Shown one piece after another: positions 38,983 to 49,117 of a stretch of 64,000 nucleotides of DNA. The notes beneath the pieces were generated by a model. That model worked only from the letters and a program-made list of their open reading frames with translations, did not search any database and was not told where the DNA came from. The number at the start of each line of letters is the position of its first letter. Positions within the stretch are counted from its first letter, which is position 1. The DNA comes from Lyophyllum atratum (Eukaryota > Basidiomycota > Agaricomycetes > Agaricales > Lyophyllaceae). The DNA lies in the NCBI GenBank assembly GCA_014905825.1, contig JACGCN010000031.1, positions 248,001-312,000 of the forward strand, given 5' to 3'. The position numbers were made by a program, and so were the translations under genes.

Positions 38983-39689
38983 AAGATATCCTTCTGCGAG
39001 ATGTACATATGTTCGAGTGATTATGGCAAGATTATGGATGAGACTATGTTTCCAGTGTAAGTATTCCCGTGAGTGCAGCTGGTCTCTCGGCATCTGTTGT
39101 TGATCCTATGGTCTTTGCAAGGGTTAGGCACGTCTGGATTTGCACTCGGCTACCTCGGAACCCTTCTGATAGGTACATATTCAGATATTCTATATTCTAT
39201 GTCTCTAAAAATTACAAGATATCCTCATCCCACCTGTGCGTTCCGGTGATGATAGATCATATCATTCTGTACCAATCAGAGTCTCTAGCGTAGACCGTAG
39301 CGAATTCGGCCTCCAGATCTAAGGATAAGTATGTCAGAACATGCCTAGCTCGAGGCGGGTCACCCCATACCATGCTCCTCAAGCAACTTATGGGTGATAT
39401 CTTCCCTTCACCCCATTCAAATTGCTCGAGTCGCGGAGCATCGCGGTCGATTTCGCGAAACGTCTGGCGATTGAAGTTGGCCCTTCCTCTGGGGATAAGA
39501 TATTTTGCGTCTTCCTCCTTCTGAGTAGGATGGGTGACGACGAGGAGATTTGTGTCGTTTTCCTTGGAAAACCGCGCGACGGAACGTCATGGCTTTGTCG
39601 TCAGTGGCAAGCATGCCGGGTCGTTGTTGAGAGTACCATCGTCGGGCCTTTGCTGGCGCAATGAGGAGCCCGGCTACGCGCATAGTTCG
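38983..39689. other. Element A interior, no gene recognised
   Basis: Short frames only, for example 39417-39683 (-) and 39422-39664 (+), neither with a known domain. No transposase motif was seen. Confidence 0.4.
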
Positions 39690-40198
39690 AGTCGGTCAAA
39701 TGTGGGTATCTGTGAGTCTAGTGTAAGGTGGTCCATCATGCATCAGGAATGGAAGATGGCAGAATGATTTGGACACGCACTTTCGAGATCGCGTCGACTG
39801 GTCACCCAAGATATGATGACGGGTCTCGCGGCAAAAAGGTGTCGTCGTCGACAAATGAGAGGAATTATGTATTATACGACCTACTGTGAAGAGTAAGAGT
39901 AAAAACATCCCCGCTTTCGAGAAGCGAACATCTATGACGATGCATCAGCTGAGCGAAAGGACAAGGAATCGATGACTCACCAGTGACAGTAATGTCATTT
40001 ACTTCGCTCCTTATGACGACTGACTTTGTGCCTTCAGAGATAGCGTGCTTGGCAAGTTCACCGGGGAGGATAAGCCGTACTGATGTTTGGATTTCTCGTG
40101 ATGAGAATCGAGATGGTCGACTTTATCGAGTAAGAGGCGAGTTCTAAGCGGCAGGAGATACGTGAGCAGTGAGCAAGAAGGCAACAACGCGTCCGACG
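39690..40198. repeat. Right subterminal block of element A, shared with B
   Basis: About 500 bp is strongly similar to 48095-48593 in element B, beginning at TCTAGTGTAAGGT and including CCCAAGATATGATGACGGGT and ATGTCATTTACTTCGCTCC. It lies just inside the right TIR in both elements and has no counterpart at the left end, so it is element backbone rather than cargo. Confidence 0.8.
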
Positions 40199-40626
40199 GC
40201 TATGTCGGACAAACTCATGTCGACGAGCCGTCGAGGGAGCAGGTGAATATGCAAGAGTCACAAGTCACAAGGAGTGCCAGGGACCCCGGCCACACGCCCG
40301 ACTGTCCAGACCCAACCAGGGACCCTGCTCAACGACACGTTGGATTGTATTTTGAATAAGATCACCATACATCCGATGCTTCAAGATCGCTGATATTAGA
40401 AATAGTTTCTTCGATCTTCGATCACAATATGTTCAGTTTATCATCTGTCGTTTTCATTGGAATGAACTTAGGAATTTAATCGTCGATTTTACCTTGGACA
40501 TGTGTCTGGAGATATCGCAAATATATTCCCGATTTCCCCTGCAGATTAATGGGTGAACTTATTCTAAATATCATCAAAATATATTCTAACTAAAATCGCA
40601 GACTATATAAGCCCATGCCCGCAGTG
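40199..40626 (-). repeat. Element A right terminal inverted repeat
   Basis: Reverse complement of 35808-36236 with only a handful of differences. It ends GCCCATGCCCGCAGTG at the CGA target duplication. Confidence 0.9.
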
Positions 40627-41142
40627 CGACTTCCAGTGGCACGTACATTTTACGCGTATCATCTTTGCAATACTTGATCTTCACTCGTGCCATACCGTAG
40701 CCTGTCGACGATTGCCTCTTGCCCCCACAAATGAGACAACCGTTGACAGAAGTTGTCGTTGCCTTACATTGGATGCTATTGGCCTTGACTAGACACGCCC
40801 CGTATTCTTTCATGACCAGCAGCATACTGCGCTCTTTCGCATCCGAGACATGTGCTGAATGGTTTCAACCAATGTGCACGGGAAGCGTTTTGGACTGGGC
40901 TGAAGACACAAATTCCGACTCGAATCTGAGCAGAGTAAGCGTGGTCGACGCCCTTGTATGTATTTGCTTGTGCGCGACAAGAGGTGAAGAACCCTCATTA
41001 GGTATGTAGGTATACCGCAATTACGTCGAGTTGCCTTCATGAGATCATTTCGACGTTGATTTGCTCAACAGCCTCTTGTATCCACGAACTGAAAGACTTC
41101 TTATTACACATACGTATTCTGTAGCGAGACGAACAATACATG

Positions 41143-42365
41143 TCAGGTGGTATAATTTAGATCTCGTGCCAATTTCCCGATGGTGAAGTCCAACTTCCGG
41201 ATGAGGTACGCATGATCAAGGGGAAGGGGTTCCGAGGTCGGCTCGGAAGGGTCGGCCTCATAGCCTGGTTTCGACTTGAGCCACCTTTTGTTCGCATTGG
41301 TTCGTTGGTATAACCTCTCTTTGAGATCGTCAAGTAAGGTTGCGAGAGGGGCAGAAAGCCTTTCGGCGAAGGGTAGCCGAATCCAGTTGCAGAAGGAAGG
41401 CCTGCTGGTGATGATGCCGTGGATGGAATGGTGTGCAAATACAGCTCTGAAGGGTAACATGATCTTTGTATACTCGTCAGCATCAGATGTCGTTATTAGC
41501 AACTTCCTCAGAGCCGTGTAGGCGAGGACAATGATGATAGACTCCACATCATGTTCCGGTGTCTGCTCGACCTGGGTCTTACCCATTATGCTGTACAGCA
41601 AGTCTTTCGCCATAAAATGCAGGTTACCCTGATTGATCACCGTCATAAGCGTGTCCGAATTATAGTGCCCAGCTGACGTACAGAAATCACGGCCCCCTTA
41701 TGGTCGTAAAATTTTGTCTTCGTCTCGGTCATTGCTTCTGTTTCTTTCAGAACTTGTTCGCTTTGGAGAATTTCGGAAGGCAGACGAGCAAATTCAAAAT
41801 CCGTGAGGAATCCTCCTGCACCGTTTTGTGCCGGATTGGAGTCCTTGGCGAGAAGAATGTTTCCAGCACTGATGTTGCGGTGCAGAATTCCCTGGTCCCA
41901 GAGAAACCGATGTGCTGGACCAAATAGTCAAGACGACGCGAAGGCTTATCGATTTCGTACAGCTCACCTAAAGTAGCAGCACGAACAGCCTTAAGCAGTT
42001 CCATTTCTGACGAATACTCCCACAGGGGATGACCAGTTGTGGTGAGGACTAAGCGATGCAAGACAGTGCTCTTATCCCCGGCGCTATTATGGCCTCTGCG
42101 AAAAAACGAGACTGCGGTGAGATGTTCACCTACATAGACATCTCCACCTGTCAAGGATCCGGCAAGTCCTTGGATTAGCCCGTATAACGGTATATCTGCA
42201 CTTCAGGAGTGCGATCGGAAAGGCGCCAGGCATTCTTCAACACCATTTCGGTGGTGAGTTCTTCCTCGATAGCCAGCCGACTGTTGACATGATACGAACA
42301 GGAGGTCCCAAGTCTACCTATACCAGCTTTTCTGGGAGTCAGGAGGGAGGCTGAAGTTGATATTT
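41143..42365 (-). pseudogene. FunK1-type kinase, dead copy K3
   Basis: It shares with K1 the loss of the long N-terminal half: the sequence passes from SRLAIEEEL directly to a VLKNAWR segment. The start codon corresponding to that of K1 reads ATA. The catalytic loop reads HRNISAGNILL instead of HRDIS (near 41870-41885), removing the catalytic base; DFEFARLPSEI follows. The C-terminal part is still open (AKDLLYSI and HDVESIIIVLAYTALRKLL), ending LARDLNYTT at 41143. The frame is disrupted near 42170, where TAA interrupts the region before GLAGSLTGGDV. It is non-functional as a kinase. Confidence 0.85.
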
Positions 42366-42602
42366 CGGTATATTACCTGCGTACATCGTGATACTCCCTG
42401 GATCCAGTGTTGCTCAGTGGGACCTTGCCGAGAAATTTGACCGTACCTTACAGGTCGTCAATGTGGAATAAAGATGTTGGTGGGCGCCACACAAGGTATT
42501 CGGGAGATCATTCCGCTGACCGATTTCGTCGCACCCGGCCGGCGTGAGCCGTGAGGAATTTGGTAGGAGTTCGAAACTCTGTCCCTTCCCCCTTCCCCAA
42601 TA

Positions 42603-43010
42603 CCAACCCAATACCGAACCTCTAGTACACATGTCTTCCCAATCTAAAAGCAACGTTTCCGGAAAATCAAGAGACCTTGATCGACCCCAAGGTCTCTCTG
42701 ACGTCTCCCTTCGGATGGCAAAGTGACGGTACCGAAGGTACCACTGTCCATTATATGATGTAAATCTTCTTCAAGCTTTTTTGACCCAAGCGTCCTAACA
42801 TGATTCCAGTGATTACGATGTCGGTGCGCTTTTGGGCGAATATGTCCCCGTCGAGAGCACCGCGGGGTCCGGCTTCAATGTCGAGTACGATGGTACCAAG
42901 AATCCCACCGACGCATCCGACATGCAAGCCGCCACGAGCGACGCCTTCTCGAAGCAGATATCGCATGAGCGCTCGTTCGATCCTAGGAGAGACCATTGCG
43001 TTACTGAATG
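42603..43010 (+). pseudogene. Fungalysin exon fragment F5
   Basis: Same exon pair as fragment F4, more diverged. The SPFGWQSDGTEGTT segment, an intron near 42755-42810, then LLGEYVPVESTAGSGFNVEY and KNPTDASDMQAATSDAF are present. It then runs out of homology at the same point as F4 (TTCTCGAAGCAG). It has no zinc site or signal peptide and is part of segment S2. Confidence 0.85.
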
Positions 43011-43090
43011 TAACATACCAAGAGATATTACTCTGATTGTTCGCTGGAAAAATCTGTGCTCGATAAGAGCTTTTGCCTTATCCTGACCTC

Positions 43091-44189
43091 AGGCTCATAG
43101 GTGAACTTGCGTTGGTATGTCTTGTTGAACCGCAAAACGATACCATGAAAATACGACTGGTATTGAATCTTCCCAAGTACCTAAGTATAGAGCGCTTCTG
43201 GGACCAAGTGACGGGGAAACCCACAGCAGGTGACCCTATTTTAGACGCTGAGAAGCTTGCGGAAGCTGATGGCAATCGGTAAGCCCCAAAAATTGAACAG
43301 CCTCCCACCTTCTCGTAACCCTCAGTATGCCCAAAGCCCCAGACACCCCAGCTAGCGATAGCCCCTCTCACAAAGCTACAGACAAAGACTCCGTGCTGAC
43401 TCTTGTACTGGTCGATCCTGAGGGCAAAGATGATCACTATGCCGTTGTTCCCTTTCCCGAGACCTACGAGGTAAGTCTCTATGCATCTTTACTCCTCTGT
43501 TCTTCACAATTACCAAAATCCCAGGATGCCGAGGCGGCGGCTGTCAAAACACTTGGAAAATATATGCCGGGCGACGCCCCAGACATCATATTACGCCGTT
43601 CCTTGAAGAATAGAAAAGGCGAATGGGTGTGGGCAGATATCCCTCCTGAGCATTGGAAAGCGACGGTCGCCCGTGGCTCTACAGAAGTCGGTGTGTTTGG
43701 GCAACCTCGAATCACACGTGAGGTGTTTGTACATGGGCCTGTCCACTTCACATACTGCAAAGACAATGGAAATGGGATAAGTTGGCCTGAGTATAGTGTC
43801 AACCTCGAGGCCTTGCCTGATACGAGCAAGGGAATGGATCGACCAAAAAGCTTTGCTGTAAGTGTCTTAGGACATACAGATTCATTTTCTCATTTGTCGA
43901 GTCATAACAGGCCGCCTGTGTTGTTGCTCGGGCCAAACTTCGTGACAATTGGATAAACATGGGTGAGAAATTCAGTTCTAGCAACCTTGAATCATTTTAA
44001 TAGAGATTGACCACGATCTCAGCGGATACTGAGAAGGATACCTTCACATTTTGCTTCTTTCCGGGTAACAACCTCTTCACCTGGGTTCCCATTCCCAAAG
44101 TGGCGCATACGGACGACGCACTCTGGCAGCAACTAGTTCCTCAGCCCGGCGAGATTTTGGGAGTAATTATAAACTGGAAAGGTCCATGA
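43091..44189 (+). CDS. Unrecognised gene family, copy X1
   Basis: I do not recognise the family. The frame MKIRLVLNLPKYLSIERFWD ...EKLAEADGNR (43147-43278) can splice over a short intron to MPKAPDTPASDSPSHKATDK and LTLVLVDPEGKDDHYAVVPF. After a second intron comes AEAAAVKTLGKYMPGDAPDI, then KNRKGEWVWADIPPEHWKAT, VFVHGPVHFTYCKDNGNGIS and, after another intron, AACVVARAKLRDNWINM. The last piece, ISADTEKDTFTFCFFPGNNL FTWVPIPKVAHTD, is one base out of phase with the best splice near 43985-44000, so the C-terminus is either mis-spliced by me or frameshifted. A tandem paralogue (X2) lies at 49008-52740. There are no transmembrane segments or obvious catalytic motif. Confidence 0.5.
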
Positions 44190-44396
44190 GGGTGGGAGAC
44201 GAAAGCCTTGAATATCGCTCGGCCCTTGACAACCAACTTGTATTCTTTTCGTTCCACAGAATAACAATTATTTTCCTTCACAGCCAGCACTTCATCTGTA
44301 CGCCAAAGCATCATGCTTCAGTCCCCGTTGATTTTCCCAAGGGCATGGCTTGCGACATCTGTATTTTGGCGAGGTGTTCACATGATCGGTTACTAT

Positions 44397-44782
44397 CACT
44401 GCGGGCATGGGCTTATATAGTCTCCGATTTTAGTTGGAATATATTTTGATGATATTTAAAATAAGTACACCCATTAATCTGCAGGGAAAATCCAGAATAT
44501 ATTTGCGATATCTTCAGACACATGTCCAAGGTAAAATCGACGATTAAATTTCTAATTTCATTCCAATAAAACGACAGATGAAAGACTGAAGATATTGTGA
44601 TCGAAGATCGAAGAATCTATCTCTAATATCAGCGATGTTGAAGCATCGGATGTATGGTGATCTTATTCAAAATACAATCCAACGTGTCGTTGAGCAGGGT
44701 CCCTGGTTCGGTCTGTTTTTGACAATTGATTGTCAATGACAGTCGAGCGTGTGGCCGGGGTCCCTGGCACTCCTTGTCACTG
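44397..44782 (+). repeat. Element B left terminal inverted repeat
   Basis: It matches the right repeat of B almost perfectly and includes a small palindrome, TTGACAATTGATTGTCAA, that is absent from both TIRs of A. Homology to the B right repeat stops at CACTG (44778-44782), exactly where hydrophobin sequence takes over. Confidence 0.9.
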
Positions 44783-45030
44783 CCCAAGTCGGTCGTGAGT
44801 CCATTCCTTTCATTGCTCTTGGTTGCTCACCAGGCTTCGCATTTTCAGTCGGCTGCAGCCCCATCTCAGCGATCAGCATCGCGGGCAACTCTTGCACATC
44901 ACAGCCCGTCTGCTGTACCGGCAACAATTAGTGAGTATCCTGTCCTTCCCTCGTGTGCAATGGCGCTGATACATTTGTTCAGAACGGCCTCGTTGTCGTC
45001 GGCTGCACGCCCATGAACGTCAATGCCTAA
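44778..45030 (+). pseudogene. Captured 3' half of a class I hydrophobin gene
   Basis: Hydrophobins are small secreted surface-active proteins with eight cysteines. Reading TAQV, an intron (44792-44845, GTGAGT...TTTTCAG), then VGCSPISAISIAGNSC, TSQPVCCTGNN, an intron near 44934-44991 and NGLVVVGCTPMNVNA with stop at 45030 recovers the cysteine pattern of the C-terminal half, including the CC pair. The second junction is one base short of phase (exon ends AACAATTA). The signal peptide and first cysteines are missing. Retained introns show capture at the DNA level. Confidence 0.8.
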
Positions 45031-46930
45031 GCTGCTGCAGCGTTCCGTCCCATGCAAGGCCCGTAGCGCGGGCAATGGTTTATAAACGGTGGTCTGGACG
45101 TTTTGGTTGGATGATTGGGGACAAAAACAAAATCTCTGGTGCGTTCGTTTAGGACCGGATTCGGATGGAAGTCACAGCGTTCATGAATTCAATAAACAGA
45201 GGAGCAAAAATACTAGTGGTTACTGAGAGCCTGAGATGCGGATCGACCTGTTCTCGAGATGGGTTCGGTATCGTAGGCCTTGATGCAGAAGGGTAGTGGT
45301 CAGAGACAAACGAAGCCGATCGAAGACGATGAGCTGAGATCCAAAGATGGGCTCTCATCATCATCACAACATCGACCTACAACACTCCCACTTCCACTCG
45401 TTCGCAGCGACTGATCAGGCCTGGGACGCTCAAAAGTTCACTGATGGAGGCCGTAGCTGCTAGCCGGAAGTCATCCGCCCTATGCTTTATCGCGGGCAAG
45501 AGGGCCGACAAATCATAACTTTTGGAAAAATTATCTCTCCACTATCAACATCATGGGCGGAGAGTCTCGAACCACGCGAGGTCACCAAAGCCTCGGTCAC
45601 TGTCAAGCCCATCACCTGCCCATTTTCTCGGGATTCCGACAAGGTAGAGCAGGGTGATCGCTTCAGCGGAGGCGGGCGCGGAGGGTCGTCGACTGGTACA
45701 CAGAGTGGGGTCACTTTAGCCGTTTGTGTGATCCAGTACGTCTTCCTGCCCTTTCTTCATGTGCAGCTTGTTGACACTATCGTAGTGGGTTCAGCCACCA
45801 TTTCTTAGGATGTGGGGTGTCATTATTATCACCAACTTTAACGTCCTTTCCCTCAACCTTTCCCTACGTGACTGCTTCGCAACATCGCAACATCCCGCAC
45901 ACTGGAACCGTGAGCCTTCATCAGCCCATACGACACCCCTTGACCCTTGGTGCAGTTGATGGGTGTCTCCCTCTGAATCGTTAATTCTCATCGGTCCCTC
46001 ATTTCTTACTGCAGGAGCTGGACATCGCCAGCCACCCACACTCCCAATGTTACGAGTCCTCATTCCCCGTCATCTCTTCAACGCCAACTCATCAGGCCCA
46101 TTCCTGCAGTCCTGGACGCCTGCCGCCCTATAGTCTCCACGACCCTCCAGAGACGATATAGGAACTATCATGTCACGATACTCATGCCCAAGGCGCGTCA
46201 TGTATCTCTCCATCCAAAGAGCCCAACGCTCCATGGCTTCCTCCCCTCTGAGTCACTTTGTCAATGCCGTTCATATGACTTGGTGCGGTGACTGTAACTT
46301 GATTCCTGCTCGTCGGGACTTGGGGCGACTTGGTTGTTCAGCACCCGAATCCCTGCGTCTCTCGCCTACGGATGCTAGCGTTGAGTTCTCTTCATCTTCC
46401 TACCCCGGGGCTGGGTTCGAGTGGACTTTTGAACAGGCGAGAGGCGCAGGTCAGGGAGGAAGGGAGAGAATGTTAGGCGGGGTTCGGTTGGCAGGAACGA
46501 GAATATCGGAATAGGACGTGATGCAGCGGTCAGCGGACGGGGTCGCGGGAGGTCTGGGATGTGGGCGAGTGGGTCCGTGCTTGCGAGGAAGAAGGATGGG
46601 GTGTACTGGAGATGCTGGAGAGAGGGTTGGAGGGGTAGTCGGGGGTACGTTGTTGTTCGGTGCAACACTTCTCTGTGCACCTCCTGAAACAACTTGTTAT
46701 GCACCCCCCGTTTAGTTCGTTCTCCTCGTTGTCGTTGTGTTGCCGTCACTTTCTAGTTTTGCGACTTCTGATATACCTGTTACTATACTCCGGAAGAACC
46801 TTACACCTGTACCGATAACAAGTGTTGAGTATGTCTGGAAGGTGTACATTACCTTCTACCGAACGATGTACGACTCATCAATGCATCAAGGTTAACTTGC
46901 AGGCGGATTTTGTTTTCTCTCCAGATCCAT
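45031..46930. other. Element B interior, unassigned cargo
   Basis: No confident gene. An N-terminal-like segment MLRVLIPRHLFNANSSG (46047-46097) followed by Arg-rich sequence could be another captured fragment (mitochondrial-presequence-like), and a minus frame at 46375-46749 is proline-rich. Neither is identified. Confidence 0.35.
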
Positions 46931-46931
46931 C

Positions 46932-47024
46932 ATGTCGACCCCTACCCCCAAGATCTACATCGCAGTCGTTGGTCTTAGTCTCGTCGGCTCGGAGCTCATC
47001 GAACACCTTCTCGTCATCCCTCGA
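46932..47024 (+). pseudogene. Captured first exon of homoserine dehydrogenase gene
   Basis: From ATG at 46932 the frame reads MSTPTPKIYIAVVGLSLVGS ELIEHLLVIPR and then a stop. This is the N-terminal NAD(P)-binding strand-turn-helix of fungal homoserine dehydrogenase (threonine/methionine pathway), normally with GxGxxG; here the middle glycine is Ser (GLSLVG). The rest of the enzyme is absent. The 5' leader appears to be included, since the upstream sequence resembles an untranslated region. The short length makes the family call moderate. Confidence 0.55.
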
Positions 47025-47033
47025 TAGGCCAAC

Positions 47034-48090
47034 TCATCTCTCACTGACCTCCTCAACTCGTACCCCCTGTATCCCCCTCCCTTCCTGCGCAGCCATCCTT
47101 CTACACCTCCCCGCCCCCCTCGCAGCCTCCTCCCTCACCTTCTCCCCAGCCCACTCCATCCTCGCCAACACCTCCCAATCCCGCCCCGCCTCCTCCGACT
47201 TCTCGCGCCCCTCCCATGCCTCCGCTCGCTTCTTCAACGCTTTGACGAGCCCATCCCCCAGCTCCACCCCCGCTCCCTCCTCTGCTCTCTCCGCCTTTGC
47301 CTCTCGTGCAAGATGGTACCTAGCTCCGACGTGCTCAATCACGCCCCAGCATCCGCGATCGCACCAGCGTGGTCACCTGTCCTGAGTCGGGCGATGGCAC
47401 GGTTGTAGTGGAGGGACACGAGTAGGAGGTGCCCCACTGGGAGGGTCCCGAGACCGAGGGTGTATGCAGACACGGCCTCTGCGTATCCGATATCGACCGA
47501 GCATGAATTTGGCAGAGCCCACGTCTTTGTGCTTCGTAGCGGTGGCGATGGTGCCAAGCGAAGCAGAGACGAGGTTCGTCGCTGTCGGATGGGGGAAGGC
47601 GCACGAGCCCGTGAGGTGGTGGAGGCGTATTCCTTGCTGCTGGCGTAGAAGAGGAAGACCCTGCTAAGGACGAAAGTTTGCCCCACCGGGACGGCGAAAC
47701 ATACGCAGGGGGCTCTGGATGGTCCGAGAACAGATCACCGTGTCCTCCGTTGGCCCGCGTCGTCTGAGAACCCTACAGGTTCCCCCAGCCCGTCCTTCCA
47801 CGGATCATCGCCCTGCCCCTCCCCGCCTATGGGCTGCGTCATCCACTTCGGCCGCCCCCCGCCGACCCCGTGCGTAGACGAGGAGGAAATCGCCCCTGAG
47901 GCAGAAGCACGCTCGACGTAGGCTTTCTGCACGCGTTCCTTGCCTTCCTTCCAGAAGAAGCTGGTCTTGATGAAGACGGTCAGCCCGATCTCGTTTAATG
48001 TGTGGGGGAGGAGAAACGGGTCTGGAGGAGGGTGCGCCGTTGGTTCTTGATCTTGGTTGTGCGGCTGTCGTAGCTGGGGAGGAGCGGTTC
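47034..48090 (-). pseudogene. Captured fragment of a TPR gene, possibly auxilin-like SWA2
   Basis: A minus-strand block with DPFLLPHTLNEIG and SFFWKEGKERVQKAYVERAS then GGGRPKWM lies at about 47760-48030. Next comes a TPR unit, YAEAVSAYTLGLGTLPVGHL LLVSLHYNRAIARLRTGDHA (about 47350-47490). Then LVKALKKRAEAWEGREKSEE AGRDWEVLARMEWAGEKVRE follows in a different frame (47034-47342). The order resembles the clathrin-uncoating auxilin Swa2 (TPR before a J domain), but no J domain is present and the frames are broken. The identity beyond TPR is uncertain. Confidence 0.5.
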
Positions 48091-48094
48091 GAGC

Positions 48095-48593
48095 TCTGGT
48101 TAGTAGTCTAGTGTAAGGTAGTCCATCAGGAATGGAAAATGGCAGAATGATTTCGATACGCACTAGAGCGTTTCGGGATCGCGTCGACTGGTCACCCAAG
48201 ATATGATGACGGGTCTCGTGGCAAAAAAGGTGTCGTCGTCGACAAATGAGAGGAATTATGTATATGAAAAACATTACCGCTTTCGAGAAGCGAACATCTA
48301 TCAGCTGAGAAAGGACAAGGAATCGCATGACTCACCAGTGACAGTAATGTCATTTACTTCGCTCCTTGTGACGACTGACTTCGTGCCTTCAGAGATAGCG
48401 TCCTTGGCAAGTTCACCGGGGAGGATAAGCCGTACTGATGTTTGGATTTCTCGTGATGAGATTGTCGACTTTATCGAGTAAGGGGCGGGTTCTAAGCGGC
48501 AGGAGATACGTGACCAAGAAGGCAACGACGCGTCCGACGGCTATGTCGGACAAACTCATGTCGACAAGGGAGCAGGTGAATATGCAGGATTCA
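48095..48593. repeat. Right subterminal block of element B, shared with A
   Basis: Counterpart of 39690-40198 with small indels (for example CATGCATCAGG in A versus CATCAGG in B). It is adjacent to the right TIR. No open frame is conserved between the two copies, so a cis-acting role is more likely than coding. Confidence 0.8.
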
Positions 48594-48979
48594 CAGTGAC
48601 AAGGAGTGCCAGGGACCCCGGCCACACGCTCGACTGTCATTGACAATCAATTGTCAAAAACAGACCGAACCAGGGACCCTGCTCAACGACACGTTGGATT
48701 GTATTTTGAATAAGATCACCATACATCCGATGCTTCAACATCGCTGATATTAGAGATAGATTCTTCGATCTTCGATCACAATATCTTCAGTCTTTCATCT
48801 GTCGTTTTATTGGAATGAAATTAGAAATTTAATCGTCGATTTTACCTTGGACATGTGTCTGAAGATATCGCAAATATATTCTGGATTTTCCCTGCAGATT
48901 AATGGGTGTACTTATTTTAAATATCATCAAAATATATTCCAACTAAAATCGGAGACTATATAAGCCCATGCCCGCAGTG
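48594..48979 (-). repeat. Element B right terminal inverted repeat
   Basis: Reverse complement of 44397-44782, including the TTGACAATCAATTGTCAA palindrome. It ends CCCGCAGTG at the TAT duplication. Confidence 0.9.
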
Positions 48980-49007
48980 TATGCGCGTTGAAGAGAGAAG
49001 TAACGGA

Positions 49008-49115
49008 TTCGAACACGCACGAGAAATTCTGGTCTTGTTCGACCGCAAACGACACGGTAAAAATACGATCGACATTGGACCTCCTCAAGTACTCAACCAT
49101 AGACTCTAGAGCGGC
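49008..49115 (+). pseudogene. 5' piece of X2, split by the pogo element
   Basis: It is similar to 43110-43190 of X1 (GTCTTGTT, ACCGCAAA and AAAATACGA are shared in order). The homology continues on the far side of the transposon at 52180. Confidence 0.7.
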
Positions 49116-49117
49116 TA

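Larger units (their letters stand above)
35808..40626. mobile_element. Element A: non-autonomous CACTA-like element with long TIRs and host gene cargo
   Basis: The 4819-bp unit starts CACTGCGGGCATGGG and ends with the exact reverse complement. It is bounded by a direct 3-bp duplication, CGA (35805-35807 and 40627-40629). The terminal inverted repeats span about 429 bp (35808-36236) and 428 bp (40199-40626) and differ at only a few positions. CACTG termini with a 3-bp target duplication fit the CACTA/EnSpm (CMC) superfamily. No transposase is visible inside. The interior holds a MIOS-like WD40 fragment (+), a proline-rich ORF (-) and a right subterminal block shared with element B (about 39690-40198). 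Its closest relative in the window is element B. Confidence 0.85.
40865..43015. repeat. Duplicated composite segment, copy S2
   Basis: Second copy of the segment at 27510-29715, with the same order: left flank, FunK1 copy K3 (-), spacer, fungalysin exon fragment F5 (+). It begins about 240 bp beyond the right end of element A. The kinase in both copies lacks the same internal part, so the deletion came before the duplication. Confidence 0.75.
44397..48979. mobile_element. Element B: non-autonomous CACTA-like element carrying several gene fragments
   Basis: The 4583-bp relative of element A has the same CACTGCGGGCATGGG ends, here in a TAT target duplication (44394-44396 and 48980-48982). The TIRs are 386 bp (44397-44782 and 48594-48979). 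No transposase is visible. Cargo from left to right: the 3' half of a class I hydrophobin starting at the inner TIR edge, uncharacterised DNA, the first exon of a homoserine dehydrogenase gene (+), a TPR gene fragment (-), then the subterminal block shared with A. It lies between the two tandem X copies. Confidence 0.85.

Noticed and set aside
42540..42600. GTTCGAAA stretch considered as a tRNA T-loop
   Set aside because: No acceptor stem or anticodon arm can be folded around it; the sequence belongs to the spacer of segment S2.
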